From Novosphingobium sp. FKTRR1 (GTDB lineage Bacteria; Pseudomonadota; Alphaproteobacteria; Sphingomonadales; Sphingomonadaceae), in NCBI RefSeq assembly GCF_020404405.1, contig NZ_JAIZDA010000006.1:124001-188000 (forward strand): a stretch of DNA of 64,000 nt. Reading direction: 5' to 3'. This document shows positions 8,530-16,967 of the stretch, one piece after another. How positions within the stretch are numbered: the first letter of the stretch is position 1; the number at the start of each line of letters is the position of its first letter. The position numbers and the translations under genes were made by a program. The notes below the pieces were generated by a model. The model saw only the letters and a program-made list of their open reading frames with translations. It ran no database searches and had not been told where the DNA came from.

Positions 8530-9690
8530 ATGTCAGACCTTGATGCCTTCCGTGCGGAGATCCGCGCCTGGCTGGAAGAGAACTGCCCGGCCGAAATGCG
8601 CCAGCCCGCGGCCGACGAAGATGACGTCTGCTGGGGTGGCCGCAACGTCGTTTTCAAGAACCCGGCGCAAAAGCTGTGGCTCGATCGCTGTGTCGCCAAG
8701 GGCTACACCGTGCCCGACTGGCCGCAGGCGTATGGCGGCGCGGGGATGACCCCGGCGCAGGCCAAGATCTGGCGCGAGGAAATGGCCCGCATCGGCGCGC
8801 GGCCGCCGTTGTCCAGCTTCGGCATCTGGATGCTTGGTCCGGCCTTGCTCAAGTTCGGGACCGAGGAACAGAAGGTTCACTATCTCGGCCAGATCGCGCG
8901 CGGCGAAATCCGCTGGTGTCAGGGCTATTCGGAACCGGGTTCGGGTTCCGATCTCGTGTCGTTGCAGACCTTTGGCGAGGACAAAGGCGATCACTGGGTG
9001 GTCAACGGCCAGAAGATCTGGACCAGCTATGCCGACAAGGCCGACTGGATCTTCTGTCTGGTCCGCACCGACAAGACCAACAAGTATCAGGGCATCAGCT
9101 TCCTGCTGTTCGACATGACCACGCCGGGTGTCACCACGCGGCCGATCAAGCTGATCAGCGGTGCCTCGCCGTTCTGCGAAACGTTCTTCGACAACGTGGT
9201 CGTGCCCAAGGCGCAACTCGTCGGCCAGCTCAATCGCGGCTGGGACGTGGCCAAGTACCTGCTCGGCCATGAGCGCGAGATGATCTCGGGCGCGGGTGGC
9301 GGCGACCGGCTCAACGCGATCGGCGCAATCGTGGCGCGGCGCGGGTTGGAAGACCCGATCCTGCGCGCCGAACTGGCGCTGTTCGACGTCGATGCGCTGG
9401 CCTACACCGCGATGGGCGAGAAGTTCATGGATGAGGTGAAGGTCGGCAAGGCCCATCCGGCGCAGCCCAACATGATGAAGTATTGCGGCACCGAGCTGAA
9501 CAAGCGGCGCCACGAACTGCTGATGGCGGCCGGCGGATCGACCGCGCTTGAATGGGACAGCGAGGAAACCCGCGGCGGTGCTCCGGCGCGCAACTGGTTG
9601 CGGACCAAGGCGAACTCGATCGAGGGTGGCACCAGCGAAGTGATGCTCAACGTCATTTCCAAGCGCATTCTCGACCTGCCCGGCGCCTGA
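8530..9690 (+). CDS. Acyl-CoA dehydrogenase, catalytic-type subunit
   Basis: A 386-residue acyl-CoA dehydrogenase. It shows GYSEPGSGSDL (substrate/FAD region), NGQKIWTSYADKADWIF, and near the C-terminus RTKANSIEGGTSEVMLNVI, whose EGGTSE segment is the place of the family's catalytic glutamate. Its start follows AGAGGAG. A second, shorter acyl-CoA dehydrogenase gene lies 98 bases downstream. Adjacent pairs in which only one partner keeps the Glu are known in mycobacteria to form alpha2beta2 enzymes acting on bulky or steroid side-chain CoA esters. A similar complex is likely here; the substrate is unknown. Confidence 0.92.
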   Translation: MSDLDAFRAEIRAWLEENCPAEMRQPAADEDDVCWGGRNVVFKNPAQKLWLDRCVAKGYTVPDWPQAYGGAGMTPAQAKIWREEMARIGARPPLSSFGIWMLGPALLKFGTEEQKVHYLGQIARGEIRWCQGYSEPGSGSDLVSLQTFGEDKGDHWVVNGQKIWTSYADKADWIFCLVRTDKTNKYQGISFLLFDMTTPGVTTRPIKLISGASPFCETFFDNVVVPKAQLVGQLNRGWDVAKYLLGHEREMISGAGGGDRLNAIGAIVARRGLEDPILRAELALFDVDALAYTAMGEKFMDEVKVGKAHPAQPNMMKYCGTELNKRRHELLMAAGGSTALEWDSEETRGGAPARNWLRTKANSIEGGTSEVMLNVISKRILDLPGA

Positions 9691-9701
9691 CACCAGACGA
9701 T

Positions 9702-9750
9702 CCTTGCGCCGCGTGCCGGACCCGGCAAGCGGGGGCCACGCGGCGCAAGG
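9702..9750 (+). other. Strong intercistronic hairpin (14-bp perfect inverted repeat)
   Basis: CCTTGCGCCGCGTG (9702-9715) and CACGCGGCGCAAGG (9737-9750) are perfectly complementary around a 21-base loop. It fills the gap between the two acyl-CoA dehydrogenase genes. No T-run follows, so complete termination seems unlikely. A role in setting the ratio of the two subunits is possible. Confidence 0.6.
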
Positions 9751-9788
9751 GATGAATTTCAGCGGCCCACACACCAACGGAGGGGATC

Positions 9789-10943
9789 ATGCCGCTTTAT
9801 CATACCGAAGATCAGGCCATGCTGGCCGAAACCGTCACCGGCTTTCTGGGTGACGAAGGCGGGATCAAGAAGCAATTGCGCGCCTTGCGCGATGCCAACG
9901 ATGGTGCTGGCTATGGCGCCGATTTGTGGAAGGAATTTGCCAACCTTGGCCTGACCGGGATTCTGGTTGGTGAGGCCGATGGCGGGCTGGGCCTTGGCCA
10001 TGTCGAAGCGGGCATCGTACTCAAGGAAATCGGCCGCAACCTTACGCCTTCGCCGTTTCTGGCGACTTCGGTGGGCGGAGTGACCGCGCTGGCGGCTGCG
10101 TCGGCCGACCTGAAGGGGCGCTATCTGCCCGGCGTGCTGAGCGGCGAAGCCGTTCTGGCGCTGGCCATCGACGAAGGCGCCAAGCATCGCCCCGAACGTA
10201 TTGCGCTGCGGGCGGAAAAGGCCGGGAACGGGTTCCGGCTGTCGGGTCGCAAGGATTTCGTGATCCATGGCGCCACCGCCGATGCGCTGATCGTGGCGGC
10301 GCGCACCTCGGGCGCCGATGGGGACGCTGACGGCGTGACGCTGTTCGCTGTGCCGCGCGATGCGGCCGGACTTGGCCACAACGCGGTCCGGCTGGTCGAC
10401 AGCTCGATCGCCAGCCATGTGACGTTCGATGGCGTTGAAGTCGACGGCGGCAGCGTGATCGGCGAAGTCGACGGCGGGCGCGCACTGCTCGACAAAGTGC
10501 TGGCGGCCACGCGCGTGGGCGCGGCGGCCGAACTGACCGGCGTTGCTTCCGGCGCGTTCGACGTGACCACCGCTTACTTGCGTACCCGCAAGCAGTTCGG
10601 GCAGTTGATCGGCGAATTCCAGGCCTTGCAGCACCGCGCGGCACACCTTTATTCCGAGGTCGAGATCGCCACTGCCGCCGCGATCAAGGCGCAGCAGCTG
10701 CTCGATGCCAACGGCGCCGATCCGGTGTCCGACCGCACCGCGCTGATGGTGTCGGTGGCCAAGGCCAAGGCCGGGCGCGCCTGCAACCTGGCGGTGCGCG
10801 AAGGCGTGCAGATGCACGGCGGCGTCGGCATGACCGACGAATACGACATCGGCCTGTACATGAAGCGCGACCGCGCACTGGCCGAATTCATGGGCGATCC
10901 GTTCTATCACGCCGAGCGCGTGGCCCAGCTCAGCGGCTATTGA
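9789..10943 (+). CDS. Acyl-CoA dehydrogenase-like partner subunit
   Basis: A 384-residue acyl-CoA dehydrogenase homologue. It keeps the FAD-contact regions RKQFGQLIGEFQALQH and VQMHGGVGMTDEYDIGLY. At the C-terminus, where active enzymes carry YEGT or IEGGT, it reads KRDRALAEFMGDPFYH, with no catalytic Glu in the expected motif. This is the pattern of the non-catalytic, FAD-binding partner in heterotetrameric dehydrogenases. It follows the full enzyme gene and comes just before an SDR gene, in one operon. Confidence 0.9.
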   Translation: MPLYHTEDQAMLAETVTGFLGDEGGIKKQLRALRDANDGAGYGADLWKEFANLGLTGILVGEADGGLGLGHVEAGIVLKEIGRNLTPSPFLATSVGGVTALAAASADLKGRYLPGVLSGEAVLALAIDEGAKHRPERIALRAEKAGNGFRLSGRKDFVIHGATADALIVAARTSGADGDADGVTLFAVPRDAAGLGHNAVRLVDSSIASHVTFDGVEVDGGSVIGEVDGGRALLDKVLAATRVGAAAELTGVASGAFDVTTAYLRTRKQFGQLIGEFQALQHRAAHLYSEVEIATAAAIKAQQLLDANGADPVSDRTALMVSVAKAKAGRACNLAVREGVQMHGGVGMTDEYDIGLYMKRDRALAEFMGDPFYHAERVAQLSGY

Positions 10944-10957
10944 GGAAGGATATTCCG

Positions 10958-11761
10958 ATGGATTTTGCCAAGCTGTTCAGCCTTGAAGGGCGTGTTGCCG
11001 TGGTCACCGGCGGATCGCGCGGGATCGGCGAGATGATCGCCAGCGGGTTCCTCGCCGCAGGGGCCGCGCGCGTCTATATCACCGCGCGCAAGGCCGCCGT
11101 GGTCGAAGAAACCGCCGCGCGGCTGGGTGAGCGTTGCATCGCGCTGCCCGGCGATATCTCGAACGTCGCCGGGATCGAGGCGCTTGCCGCCGACCTTGCC
11201 TCGCGCGAGGAGAAGATCGACATCCTCGTCAACAACGCCGGGGTGGCGTGGGGTGCGGAGTTCGACGACTTTCCAGAAATCGGCTGGGACAAGGTCATGG
11301 ACCTGAACGTCAAGACGCCGTTCTTCCTCACGCAGAAACTGCACAAGCTGCTGCAGGCAGGCGCGAGCAAGGAGCAACCGGCCAAGGTCATCAACATCGC
11401 CTCGGTCGATGGCCTGCGGATCAATCCTTGGGAAACCTACTCGTATCAGGCGTCGAAGGCGGCGGTGATCCAGTTGACGCGGCGGATGGCCGCGCGGCTG
11501 ATCAAGGACAACATCGTCGTCAGCGCGATCGCTCCCGGTGCCTTCGCGTCCGAAATGAACAAGGCCGCCGCGCGCAAGCCCGAGGAATCGGCCAAGGGCA
11601 TCCCGTCAAAGCGGATCGGCACGATCGAGGACATGGCAGGCGGCGCCATCTTCCTTGCCAGCCGCGCCGGGGACTATGTGGTGGGTACGGCGCTGCCGAT
11701 CGATGGCGGCATCGTCAACGGCTGGATACCGGACGGGGCGATCGATCCTTCGGGGCATTGA
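10958..11761 (+). CDS. Short-chain dehydrogenase/reductase
   Basis: An SDR of 267 residues with TGGSRGIGEMIASG (cofactor binding), NNAGVAWGAEF, NIASVDGL and YSYQASKAAVIQL (Tyr-x3-Lys). I chose the ATG at 10958, preceded by GAGGAAGGA; an upstream in-frame start at 10940 overlaps the previous stop. It ends the acyl-CoA dehydrogenase pair operon and could oxidise the hydroxyacyl product. Exact specificity is unknown. A hairpin terminator candidate follows. Confidence 0.9.
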   Translation: MDFAKLFSLEGRVAVVTGGSRGIGEMIASGFLAAGAARVYITARKAAVVEETAARLGERCIALPGDISNVAGIEALAADLASREEKIDILVNNAGVAWGAEFDDFPEIGWDKVMDLNVKTPFFLTQKLHKLLQAGASKEQPAKVINIASVDGLRINPWETYSYQASKAAVIQLTRRMAARLIKDNIVVSAIAPGAFASEMNKAAARKPEESAKGIPSKRIGTIEDMAGGAIFLASRAGDYVVGTALPIDGGIVNGWIPDGAIDPSGH

Positions 11762-11778
11762 GCGGTAGTGGAATGGGC

Positions 11779-11808
11779 AGGGACGTCGGGTCGCAACCCG
11801 GCGTCCCT
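11779..11808. terminator. Hairpin between convergent SDR and gmk genes
   Basis: AGGGACGTCGGGT (11779-11791) pairs with ACCCGGCGTCCCT (11796-11808) as a 13-bp stem with one G-U pair and a 4-base loop. It lies between the 3' ends of two convergent genes and may act in both directions, though the T-run is short (TTGCATT). Confidence 0.6.
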
Positions 11809-11827
11809 TGCATTCGTCCCTTGCATT
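11802..11827. repeat. Tandem 13-bp repeat at the gmk 3' end
   Basis: Two perfect copies of CGTCCCTTGCATT. A further CTTGCAT lies inside the last codons of gmk (11840-11846). It resembles, weakly, the stop-anchored arrays seen at hisF, ohr and dctA. Confidence 0.7.
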
Positions 11828-11834
11828 CATAGGC

Positions 11835-12512
11835 TCAGCCTTGCATCAGCCCGCGCACGAAATCGATCAGGCCGGTCTGGCGGGTGCGGCGCATCCGTTC
11901 GGCGGCAAGGATCTGACGCACCTTGCCAAGGCAGACCTCGACTTCATCGTTGACCACGACATAGTCGTAGGAATCCCAGTGGCTGATCTCGGCCTGCGCG
12001 CGGGCCATGCGCGCCGCAATCACTTCGGCGCTGTCGGTCCCGCGTCCGACAAGGCGGCGACGCAATTCATCGAGGCTGGGCGGCAGAATGAACACGCGGA
12101 CCACATCGGCTTGCGCCTTTTGATGCAATTGCTGGGTGCCTTGCCAGTCGATGTCGAACAGGAAGTCGGTTCCCGCCTTCAATCCGGCGCGAATCTGTCC
12201 CTTTGGCGTGCCATAGCAATTGCCGAACACGCGCGCCCATTCGTAGAACTCGTTGGCGTCGACCATGTGGTTGAACGTGGCCTGATCGACGAAGTGATAG
12301 TCCTCGCCATCGACCTCGCCCGGCCGGATCGGCCGCGTCGTCGCCGATACCGACACCGTCAGGTCCGCATCTTCGGCAAGCAGTCGCCGCGCGATCGTCG
12401 TCTTGCCAGCGCCGGAAGGCGAAGAGAGGATGAACATCAGCCCGCGCCGATGGAGCGCATCGTCGGATGTGGGCTGGATTGCGGCGGGTTGGGGCGGGGT
12501 CTGGTCGGCCAT
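11835..12512 (-). CDS. gmk: Guanylate kinase
   Basis: Phosphorylates GMP to GDP with ATP. The protein has 225 residues, slightly longer than usual because of a Pro/Ala/Gln-rich N-terminal tail of about 25 residues before LMFILSSPSGAGKTTIARRL, the P-loop. SVSATTRPIRPGEVDGEDYHFV (split here: SVSATTRPIRPGE, then DGEDYHFV) is the GMP-binding region. DIDWQGTQQL and IFILPPS-like segments follow. The ATG at 12512 is the only reasonable start. It stands alone, divergent from the ASCH-like gene. Confidence 0.95.
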   Translation of the reverse strand: MADQTPPQPAAIQPTSDDALHRRGLMFILSSPSGAGKTTIARRLLAEDADLTVSVSATTRPIRPGEVDGEDYHFVDQATFNHMVDANEFYEWARVFGNCYGTPKGQIRAGLKAGTDFLFDIDWQGTQQLHQKAQADVVRVFILPPSLDELRRRLVGRGTDSAEVIAARMARAQAEISHWDSYDYVVVNDEVEVCLGKVRQILAAERMRRTRQTGLIDFVRGLMQG

Positions 12513-12592
12513 GTGCGCACCTGCCCCGTCATGGGGCGGTTCGTCAAGCGTCCGACCTTGCAGGGATCACCCCGAGTCGGCATCAGCACACG

Positions 12593-13147
12593 ATGAAACC
12601 GACGCAGATCGATGGCTGGGTGCTGGCCGATCCCAAGATGGCACGAGCCATCCTGACCGGTCGCCAGCGCCAGATGCGGGTGCCGCTGGCAGCGCCGCTT
12701 GCCGCGATCGCGTGCGAGGGCGCGGTCATCGGCCTGCGCGAGGCTTGTGTGCCGGGGCGGCGGCGCAGCGACGGAGTGGAAATGGCCACCGATCGCAAGC
12801 GCGCCGAATTCGTCGCTTTTGCCGACGGCTGGCGCAGGGATCGCTCCGGTCGGCAATGGCGCGCCGAAAGCCCGCGCGATGCGGCGGAAAAGTGGCTCGC
12901 CGCGATGCACATGCCGGGCTGGGCCACGCGCGCGCAACTGGTGATCGAACGACGCACCATGGGCCGGTTGCGCGCCATCGGTGCCGAGGAACTGGTGGCC
13001 GAAGGCTACCGCACGCTTCTGCCGTTGGCGTTCTGGTCGCGCCGCCGGTTTGCCGCGCGCTGGGACGTGCTCCATCCGCAATGCGGTTTGCGTTGGGCCG
13101 ACGATCCGGAAGTGGCGGTACTGCGGTTTGGCACCTGCCGCTTGTAA
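12593..13147 (+). CDS. Divergent ASCH-domain-like protein
   Basis: A 184-residue protein. Its layout matches the ASCH-domain proteins common in phages and bacteria. MARAILTGRQRQMRVPL near residue 12 corresponds to the usual (M)VRAILxGRKTQTRR. MHMPGWATRAQLVIERRTMGRL corresponds to the family's HMPRWASRxxLxVxxVRVERL (only partial runs quoted: MHMPGWATRAQLVI, RRTMGRL). VAEGY and a C-terminal Trp-rich segment follow. ASCH domains are thought to bind RNA or modified nucleosides. The central VRE segment is replaced by GLREACVPGRR. No clear ribosome-binding site precedes the ATG. The family call comes from memory of the motif. Confidence 0.65.
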   Translation: MKPTQIDGWVLADPKMARAILTGRQRQMRVPLAAPLAAIACEGAVIGLREACVPGRRRSDGVEMATDRKRAEFVAFADGWRRDRSGRQWRAESPRDAAEKWLAAMHMPGWATRAQLVIERRTMGRLRAIGAEELVAEGYRTLLPLAFWSRRRFAARWDVLHPQCGLRWADDPEVAVLRFGTCRL

Positions 13148-13148
13148 C

Positions 13149-13604
13149 TCAGTCCTCGTGCACGGGGATTTTGGCCGTGGCCGCAGCAGCATCGGCTCTG
13201 GCTTTCGCCGCTTTGGCCTGCCTGCGGTCGTAAAGCGTCTTGGCCAGCAGGCCGCCGCCGACGACGATGGCGCCGGGCACCGAACTTGTCGCCACGCGGG
13301 CCAGCGCGGTGCCGACCAGCGTGTGACCGATGGTGCGGCCCTTGATGATCCGGCCGCTTTTCTTGCTTGCGGCTTTCGCTACCTGCCGACCGAGCAGCCC
13401 GCCCAGCACGCCACGCCGCACCAGCGTCTGACCGGCACGCAAAGCCACGTCGGCAAGGATCATCGTCGCCATCGGGCGCACGATCTCGCTGGTGTCTTGC
13501 TGTGCCCTTGCCGCGCGGGCGGCGTCGTCAGCGGCTTGAGCAGCCGGGCCGGTCCTGCTTGTACCGGTCTTGGTTGTGTCGTCTTGGCGTGGCGGACGTG
13601 CCAT
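13149..13604 (-). CDS. Hypothetical protein, basic, with hydrophobic glycine-rich centre
   Basis: A 151-residue protein I do not recognise. The first 35 residues are polar and Ala/Gln-rich. Then comes an amphipathic region (MATMILADVALRAGQTLV), a Gly/Arg stretch (RRGVLGGLLGRQVAKAASKK) and a short hydrophobic segment VPGAIVVGGGLLAKTLY near residues 108-124 that may touch the membrane. The C-terminus is a charged Ala/Lys helix. The ATG at 13604 follows GGAGG. It is just downstream of sspB on the same strand (20-base gap), so it may be cotranscribed. Confidence 0.75.
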   Translation of the reverse strand: MARPPRQDDTTKTGTSRTGPAAQAADDAARAARAQQDTSEIVRPMATMILADVALRAGQTLVRRGVLGGLLGRQVAKAASKKSGRIIKGRTIGHTLVGTALARVATSSVPGAIVVGGGLLAKTLYDRRQAKAAKARADAAAATAKIPVHED

Positions 13605-13624
13605 GAAAGTGGCCTCCAGAAAGG

Positions 13625-14128
13625 TTACTTCTTCCTGCCAAAATCCACGGAAACGACATTTGATCCATCGCCAGCGGGGGCGCCGGTGGAATCGTCCTCG
13701 GGCCCGGTGGCCGAATCGTTCTCCGCGCCGTCGGGGCCATCGTCGTCGTCCAGATCGCCCGATGCCTGAAATTGCAGGCCGAAATCGACCGCAGGATCGA
13801 CAAAGGCGGTGATCGCGCTGAACGGGACGATCAGTGTCGAGGGGATCTGGTTGAACGACAGGCCGACCGAAAAGCCCTCATCTGTGACCTTCAGATCCCA
13901 GAACTTGTTCTGCAGGACGATGGTCATCTCGTCAGGGAAGCGTTCCTTCAGCCGGGTGGGGATGGAAACGCCCGCCGCAGCGGTTTTGAACGTGATGTAG
14001 AAGTGGTGATGGCCGGGCAGGTGGCCGCCGCCGGCCTCCACCTGGCCAAGCACGCGGCCAACCACCGCGCGCAGGGCTTCCTGCACGATTTCGTCGTAGG
14101 GGATCAGGCTGTCGGATGCATCGCTCAT
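13625..14128 (-). CDS. sspB: SspB-alpha family ClpXP protease adaptor
   Basis: Delivers ssrA-tagged and other substrates to ClpXP. The alphaproteobacterial SspB fold is visible: HHHFYITFKTAAAGVSIPTR, RFPDEMTIVLQNKFWDLKV and FSVGLSFNQIPSTLIVPFSA across residues 35-115. A long acidic, low-complexity linker (residues 125-157) leads to the C-terminal tail VVSVDFGRKK, the likely ClpX-binding peptide. I chose the ATG at 14128; the frame is open 165 bases further but that part overlaps the hisB start region and is not protein-like. It is divergent from hisB. Confidence 0.88.
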   Translation of the reverse strand: MSDASDSLIPYDEIVQEALRAVVGRVLGQVEAGGGHLPGHHHFYITFKTAAAGVSIPTRLKERFPDEMTIVLQNKFWDLKVTDEGFSVGLSFNQIPSTLIVPFSAITAFVDPAVDFGLQFQASGDLDDDDGPDGAENDSATGPEDDSTGAPAGDGSNVVSVDFGRKK

Positions 14129-14186
14129 TGCCGCACGGATGACGCCGCGCCGCGCGCTGGTCAAGCAAAAGCCGTTGCAGCAGCGA

Positions 14187-14214
14187 TTGATTCTCAGAGA
14201 CAGGGGCCTATAGG
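14187..14214 (+). promoter_or_regulatory. hisB promoter candidate, leaderless
   Basis: TTGATT (14187-14192), a 16-base gap and TATAGG (14209-14214). Transcription would begin around 14221-14223, at the hisB ATG (14223). No Shine-Dalgarno precedes that ATG, which fits leaderless translation. Confidence 0.45.
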
Positions 14215-14222
14215 CAACGGCC

Positions 14223-14816
14223 ATGCGCACCGGTTCCATCTCCCGCAAGACGGCCGAAACCGACGTTTCGGTGACCGTCAACCTCGACGGCAACGGCGTT
14301 TATGACGTCGATACCGGCATCGGCTTTCTCGATCACATGATCGAACAACTCAGCCGCCATTCGCTGATCGACCTGACCGTCAGGATCAAGGGCGATCTGC
14401 ATATCGACGGGCACCACACCACCGAAGATTGCGGCATCGCAATCGGTCAGGCGATTGCGGCCGCGCTGGGCGACAAGCGCGGGATCACGCGTTATGGCAC
14501 AGCCTATGCGCCGATGGACGAGGCGCTGGCCCGCGTATCGCTCGATATCTCGGGCCGTCCGGTGCTGGTGTGGAAGGCGGCATTCACGCAGGCCCAGCTT
14601 GGCAGCATGGACACCGAGATGTTCGAGCACTGGTTCCAGTCGGTGGCGCAGAACGCCGGGATCACGCTGCACGTCGAATGCCTCTACGGCAGCAACAACC
14701 ACCACATCATCGAGGGCATCTACAAGGCCTTTGCCCGCGCCCTGCGCGAGGCGGTGGCGATCGACCCGCGCAAGGCCGATGCCATCCCCAGCACCAAGGG
14801 CCAACTTGGTGGCTGA
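14223..14816 (+). CDS. hisB: Imidazoleglycerol-phosphate dehydratase
   Basis: Sixth step of histidine synthesis. It is the single-domain form (197 residues, no HisN phosphatase domain). The metal-binding signatures are [34 protein letters not shown] (residues near 59-76) and [18 protein letters not shown]. First gene of the hisB-hisH-hisA-hisF group; its last 8 bases overlap the hisH start. Confidence 0.97.
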   Translation: MRTGSISRKTAETDVSVTVNLDGNGVYDVDTGIGFLDHMIEQLSRHSLIDLTVRIKGDLHIDGHHTTEDCGIAIGQAIAAALGDKRGITRYGTAYAPMDEALARVSLDISGRPVLVWKAAFTQAQLGSMDTEMFEHWFQSVAQNAGITLHVECLYGSNNHHIIEGIYKAFARALREAVAIDPRKADAIPSTKGQLGG

Positions 14817-15441
14817 AGTGCTGGCGTTGATCGACTATGGCGCGGGCAACTTGCGTTCGGTCGCCAATGCTTTGAAAGCGGCCGGGGCGGAAGGGGTCCA
14901 CGTTACCGCCGATCCCGACGTGGTCCGCGCGGCCGATCGCATCGTATTGCCCGGCGTGGGCGCGTTTCGCGCCTGTGCCGAGGCGCTGCGCGGCGTTTCC
15001 GGGCTGGTCGAGGCGATGGAAGAGCGTGTGCTGGTCGGCGGCGCGCCATTCCTTGGCATTTGCGTGGGCATGCAATTGCTGGCCGACCGTGGCATCGAAT
15101 TCGGTGTGACCGAGGGGCTGGGCTGGATCGGCGGAGAAGTGCGCCCGATTGTGCCCGCCGACCCCACCATCAAGGTGCCGCACATGGGCTGGAACGACGT
15201 GGAGCCGGCTCATCACAGGAGCCGCAACGACAGCCTGATCGAGCCGGGTGAGGCCTATTTCCTGCATTCCTATCACTTCGTCGCCGATGAAGGCGCCGAT
15301 GTGGCAGCGATGACCGACCATGGCGGCGGTGTGGTTGCGGCCGTGGCGCGCGATTCGGTGCTGGGCGTCCAGTTCCACCCGGAAAAGAGCCAGGATTACG
15401 GGCTGTCGTTGCTCGCCCGCTTCCTCGCCTGGAAACCCTGA
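14809..15441 (+). CDS. hisH: Imidazole glycerol phosphate synthase, glutaminase subunit
   Basis: Releases ammonia from glutamine for HisF. A class I amidotransferase with nucleophile C85 in [11 protein letters not shown] and the catalytic His in [11 protein letters not shown] near residue 194. There is no ATG near the conserved start [13 protein letters not shown]. The GTG at 14809, with AAGGG eight bases upstream and an 8-base overlap with hisB, is the best start; GTG 14818 and TTG 14806 are alternatives. Confidence 0.95.
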   Translation: MAEVLALIDYGAGNLRSVANALKAAGAEGVHVTADPDVVRAADRIVLPGVGAFRACAEALRGVSGLVEAMEERVLVGGAPFLGICVGMQLLADRGIEFGVTEGLGWIGGEVRPIVPADPTIKVPHMGWNDVEPAHHRSRNDSLIEPGEAYFLHSYHFVADEGADVAAMTDHGGGVVAAVARDSVLGVQFHPEKSQDYGLSLLARFLAWKP

Positions 15442-15480
15442 CTACAGACTGGCCTGACTCAAGATTCGAAAGCGTTGCCC

Positions 15481-16209
15481 ATGATCGTGTTTCCCGCCAT
15501 CGACCTCAAACGCGGGCAGGTGGTGCGCCTGGCCGAAGGCGACATGGCCCGCGCCACCGTCTATGGCGATGACCCTGCCCATCAGGCGATGCTGTTCGCG
15601 CAAGAGGGCAGCCAGTTCCTCCACGTCGTCGATCTCGACGGCGCGTTCGCGGGGGAAGCGGTCAACCGCTCGGCAGTGGAGGCCATCCTCGAGACGTTCC
15701 CCGGTCACGTCCAGCTCGGCGGCGGCATCCGCACGCCGGTGGCGGTCGAAGGCTGGTTCGATCTGGGTGTGTCGCGCGTGGTCATCGGCACGGCGGCGCT
15801 GAAAGATCCCCAGTTCGTCAAGGACATGGCAAAAGCATTTCCCGACGGCATCGTGGTGGCGGTCGACGCGCGCGATGGCATGGTTGCGACCGAGGGCTGG
15901 GCCGAAGTCTCCGACGTTTCCATCGTCGACATGGCGCGCCGGTTCGAGGATGCGGGCGTGGCCTCGCTGCTGTTCACCGACGTTGGCCGCGATGGCATGC
16001 TCAAGGGCTGCAACGTGCAGGCGACGGTCGATCTGGCCCGGTCCACCGACCTGCCGGTTATCGCCAGCGGCGGGGTCAAGGGACTGGACGACATCCGCCT
16101 GCTCAAGATCCACGAGGCCGACGGGATCGAGGGCGTGATCACCGGGCGCGCGCTGTTCGAAGGGCGGCTCGATCTGCGCGCGGCGATCGCGATGGCGGAA
16201 GCGGCATGA
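15481..16209 (+). CDS. hisA: ProFAR isomerase (phosphoribosylformimino-AICAR-P isomerase)
   Basis: Fourth step of histidine synthesis; a (beta/alpha)8 barrel of 242 residues. It opens with [17 protein letters not shown], carrying the first catalytic Asp. [10 protein letters not shown] and the second-half motif [12 protein letters not shown] with catalytic Asp follow, then [12 protein letters not shown] for phosphate binding. The ATG at 15481 is preferred to a TTG six bases earlier. Its stop overlaps the hisF start (ATGA). Confidence 0.96.
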   Translation: MIVFPAIDLKRGQVVRLAEGDMARATVYGDDPAHQAMLFAQEGSQFLHVVDLDGAFAGEAVNRSAVEAILETFPGHVQLGGGIRTPVAVEGWFDLGVSRVVIGTAALKDPQFVKDMAKAFPDGIVVAVDARDGMVATEGWAEVSDVSIVDMARRFEDAGVASLLFTDVGRDGMLKGCNVQATVDLARSTDLPVIASGGVKGLDDIRLLKIHEADGIEGVITGRALFEGRLDLRAAIAMAEAA

Positions 16210-16967
16210 CCGTCCGCGTCCGGGTTATCCCCTGCCTCGATGTGCGCGATGGCCGCGTGGTGAAGGGGGTGAACTTCGTCGATCTGCGCGATGCCGGTGA
16301 TCCGGTCGAGCAGGCGCGCGCCTATGACAAGGCGGGTGCGGACGAGCTGTGCTTCCTCGACATTTCCGCCAGCCACGAAGGGCGCGGCACCTTGCTTGAC
16401 GTTGTGGCGCGCACGGCAGAGGTCTGCTTCATGCCGCTGACCGTGGGCGGCGGGGTGCGCAGCGCCGACGATGCGCGCGCACTGCTGCTGGCAGGCGCAG
16501 ACAAGGTGGCGGTCAATTCCGCCGCCGTCGCCCGGCCCGAACTGGTGCGCGACATTGCCGAACGCTTCGGCGCACAATGCGTGGTCGGTTCGGTCGATGC
16601 GCGCAAGGTGGGCGAAGGGCGCTGGGAGATCTTCACCCACGGCGGGCGCAAGCCAACCGGGATCGACGCGCTGGCCCATGCGGTGCGTCTGGCCGAATTG
16701 GGCGCAGGCGAGTTGCTCGTCACCTCGATGGACGGGGATGGCACGCAGGCGGGCTATGACCTTGGCCTGACGCGCACGATCGCCGATGCGGTCGGTGTGC
16801 CGGTGGTGGCCAGCGGTGGGGTGGGGTCGCTCGACCATCTGGTCGAAGGCGTGACCAAGGGTCATGCCAGCGCGGTGCTGGCGGCTTCGATCTTCCACTT
16901 CGGCACCCATTCGATCGCGCAGGCCCATGCCGCGTTGCGGGCGGCGGGATTGCCCGCGCGCGCCTGA
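16206..16967 (+). CDS. hisF: Imidazole glycerol phosphate synthase, cyclase subunit
   Basis: Cyclises PRFAR to IGP and AICAR with ammonia from HisH. The barrel has 253 residues, with [19 protein letters not shown] (catalytic Asp), [30 protein letters not shown] (second catalytic Asp) and [13 protein letters not shown]. The stop codon TGA (16965-16967) lies in the first unit of a tandem repeat array that runs downstream. Confidence 0.97.
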   Translation: MTVRVRVIPCLDVRDGRVVKGVNFVDLRDAGDPVEQARAYDKAGADELCFLDISASHEGRGTLLDVVARTAEVCFMPLTVGGGVRSADDARALLLAGADKVAVNSAAVARPELVRDIAERFGAQCVVGSVDARKVGEGRWEIFTHGGRKPTGIDALAHAVRLAELGAGELLVTSMDGDGTQAGYDLGLTRTIADAVGVPVVASGGVGSLDHLVEGVTKGHASAVLAASIFHFGTHSIAQAHAALRAAGLPARA

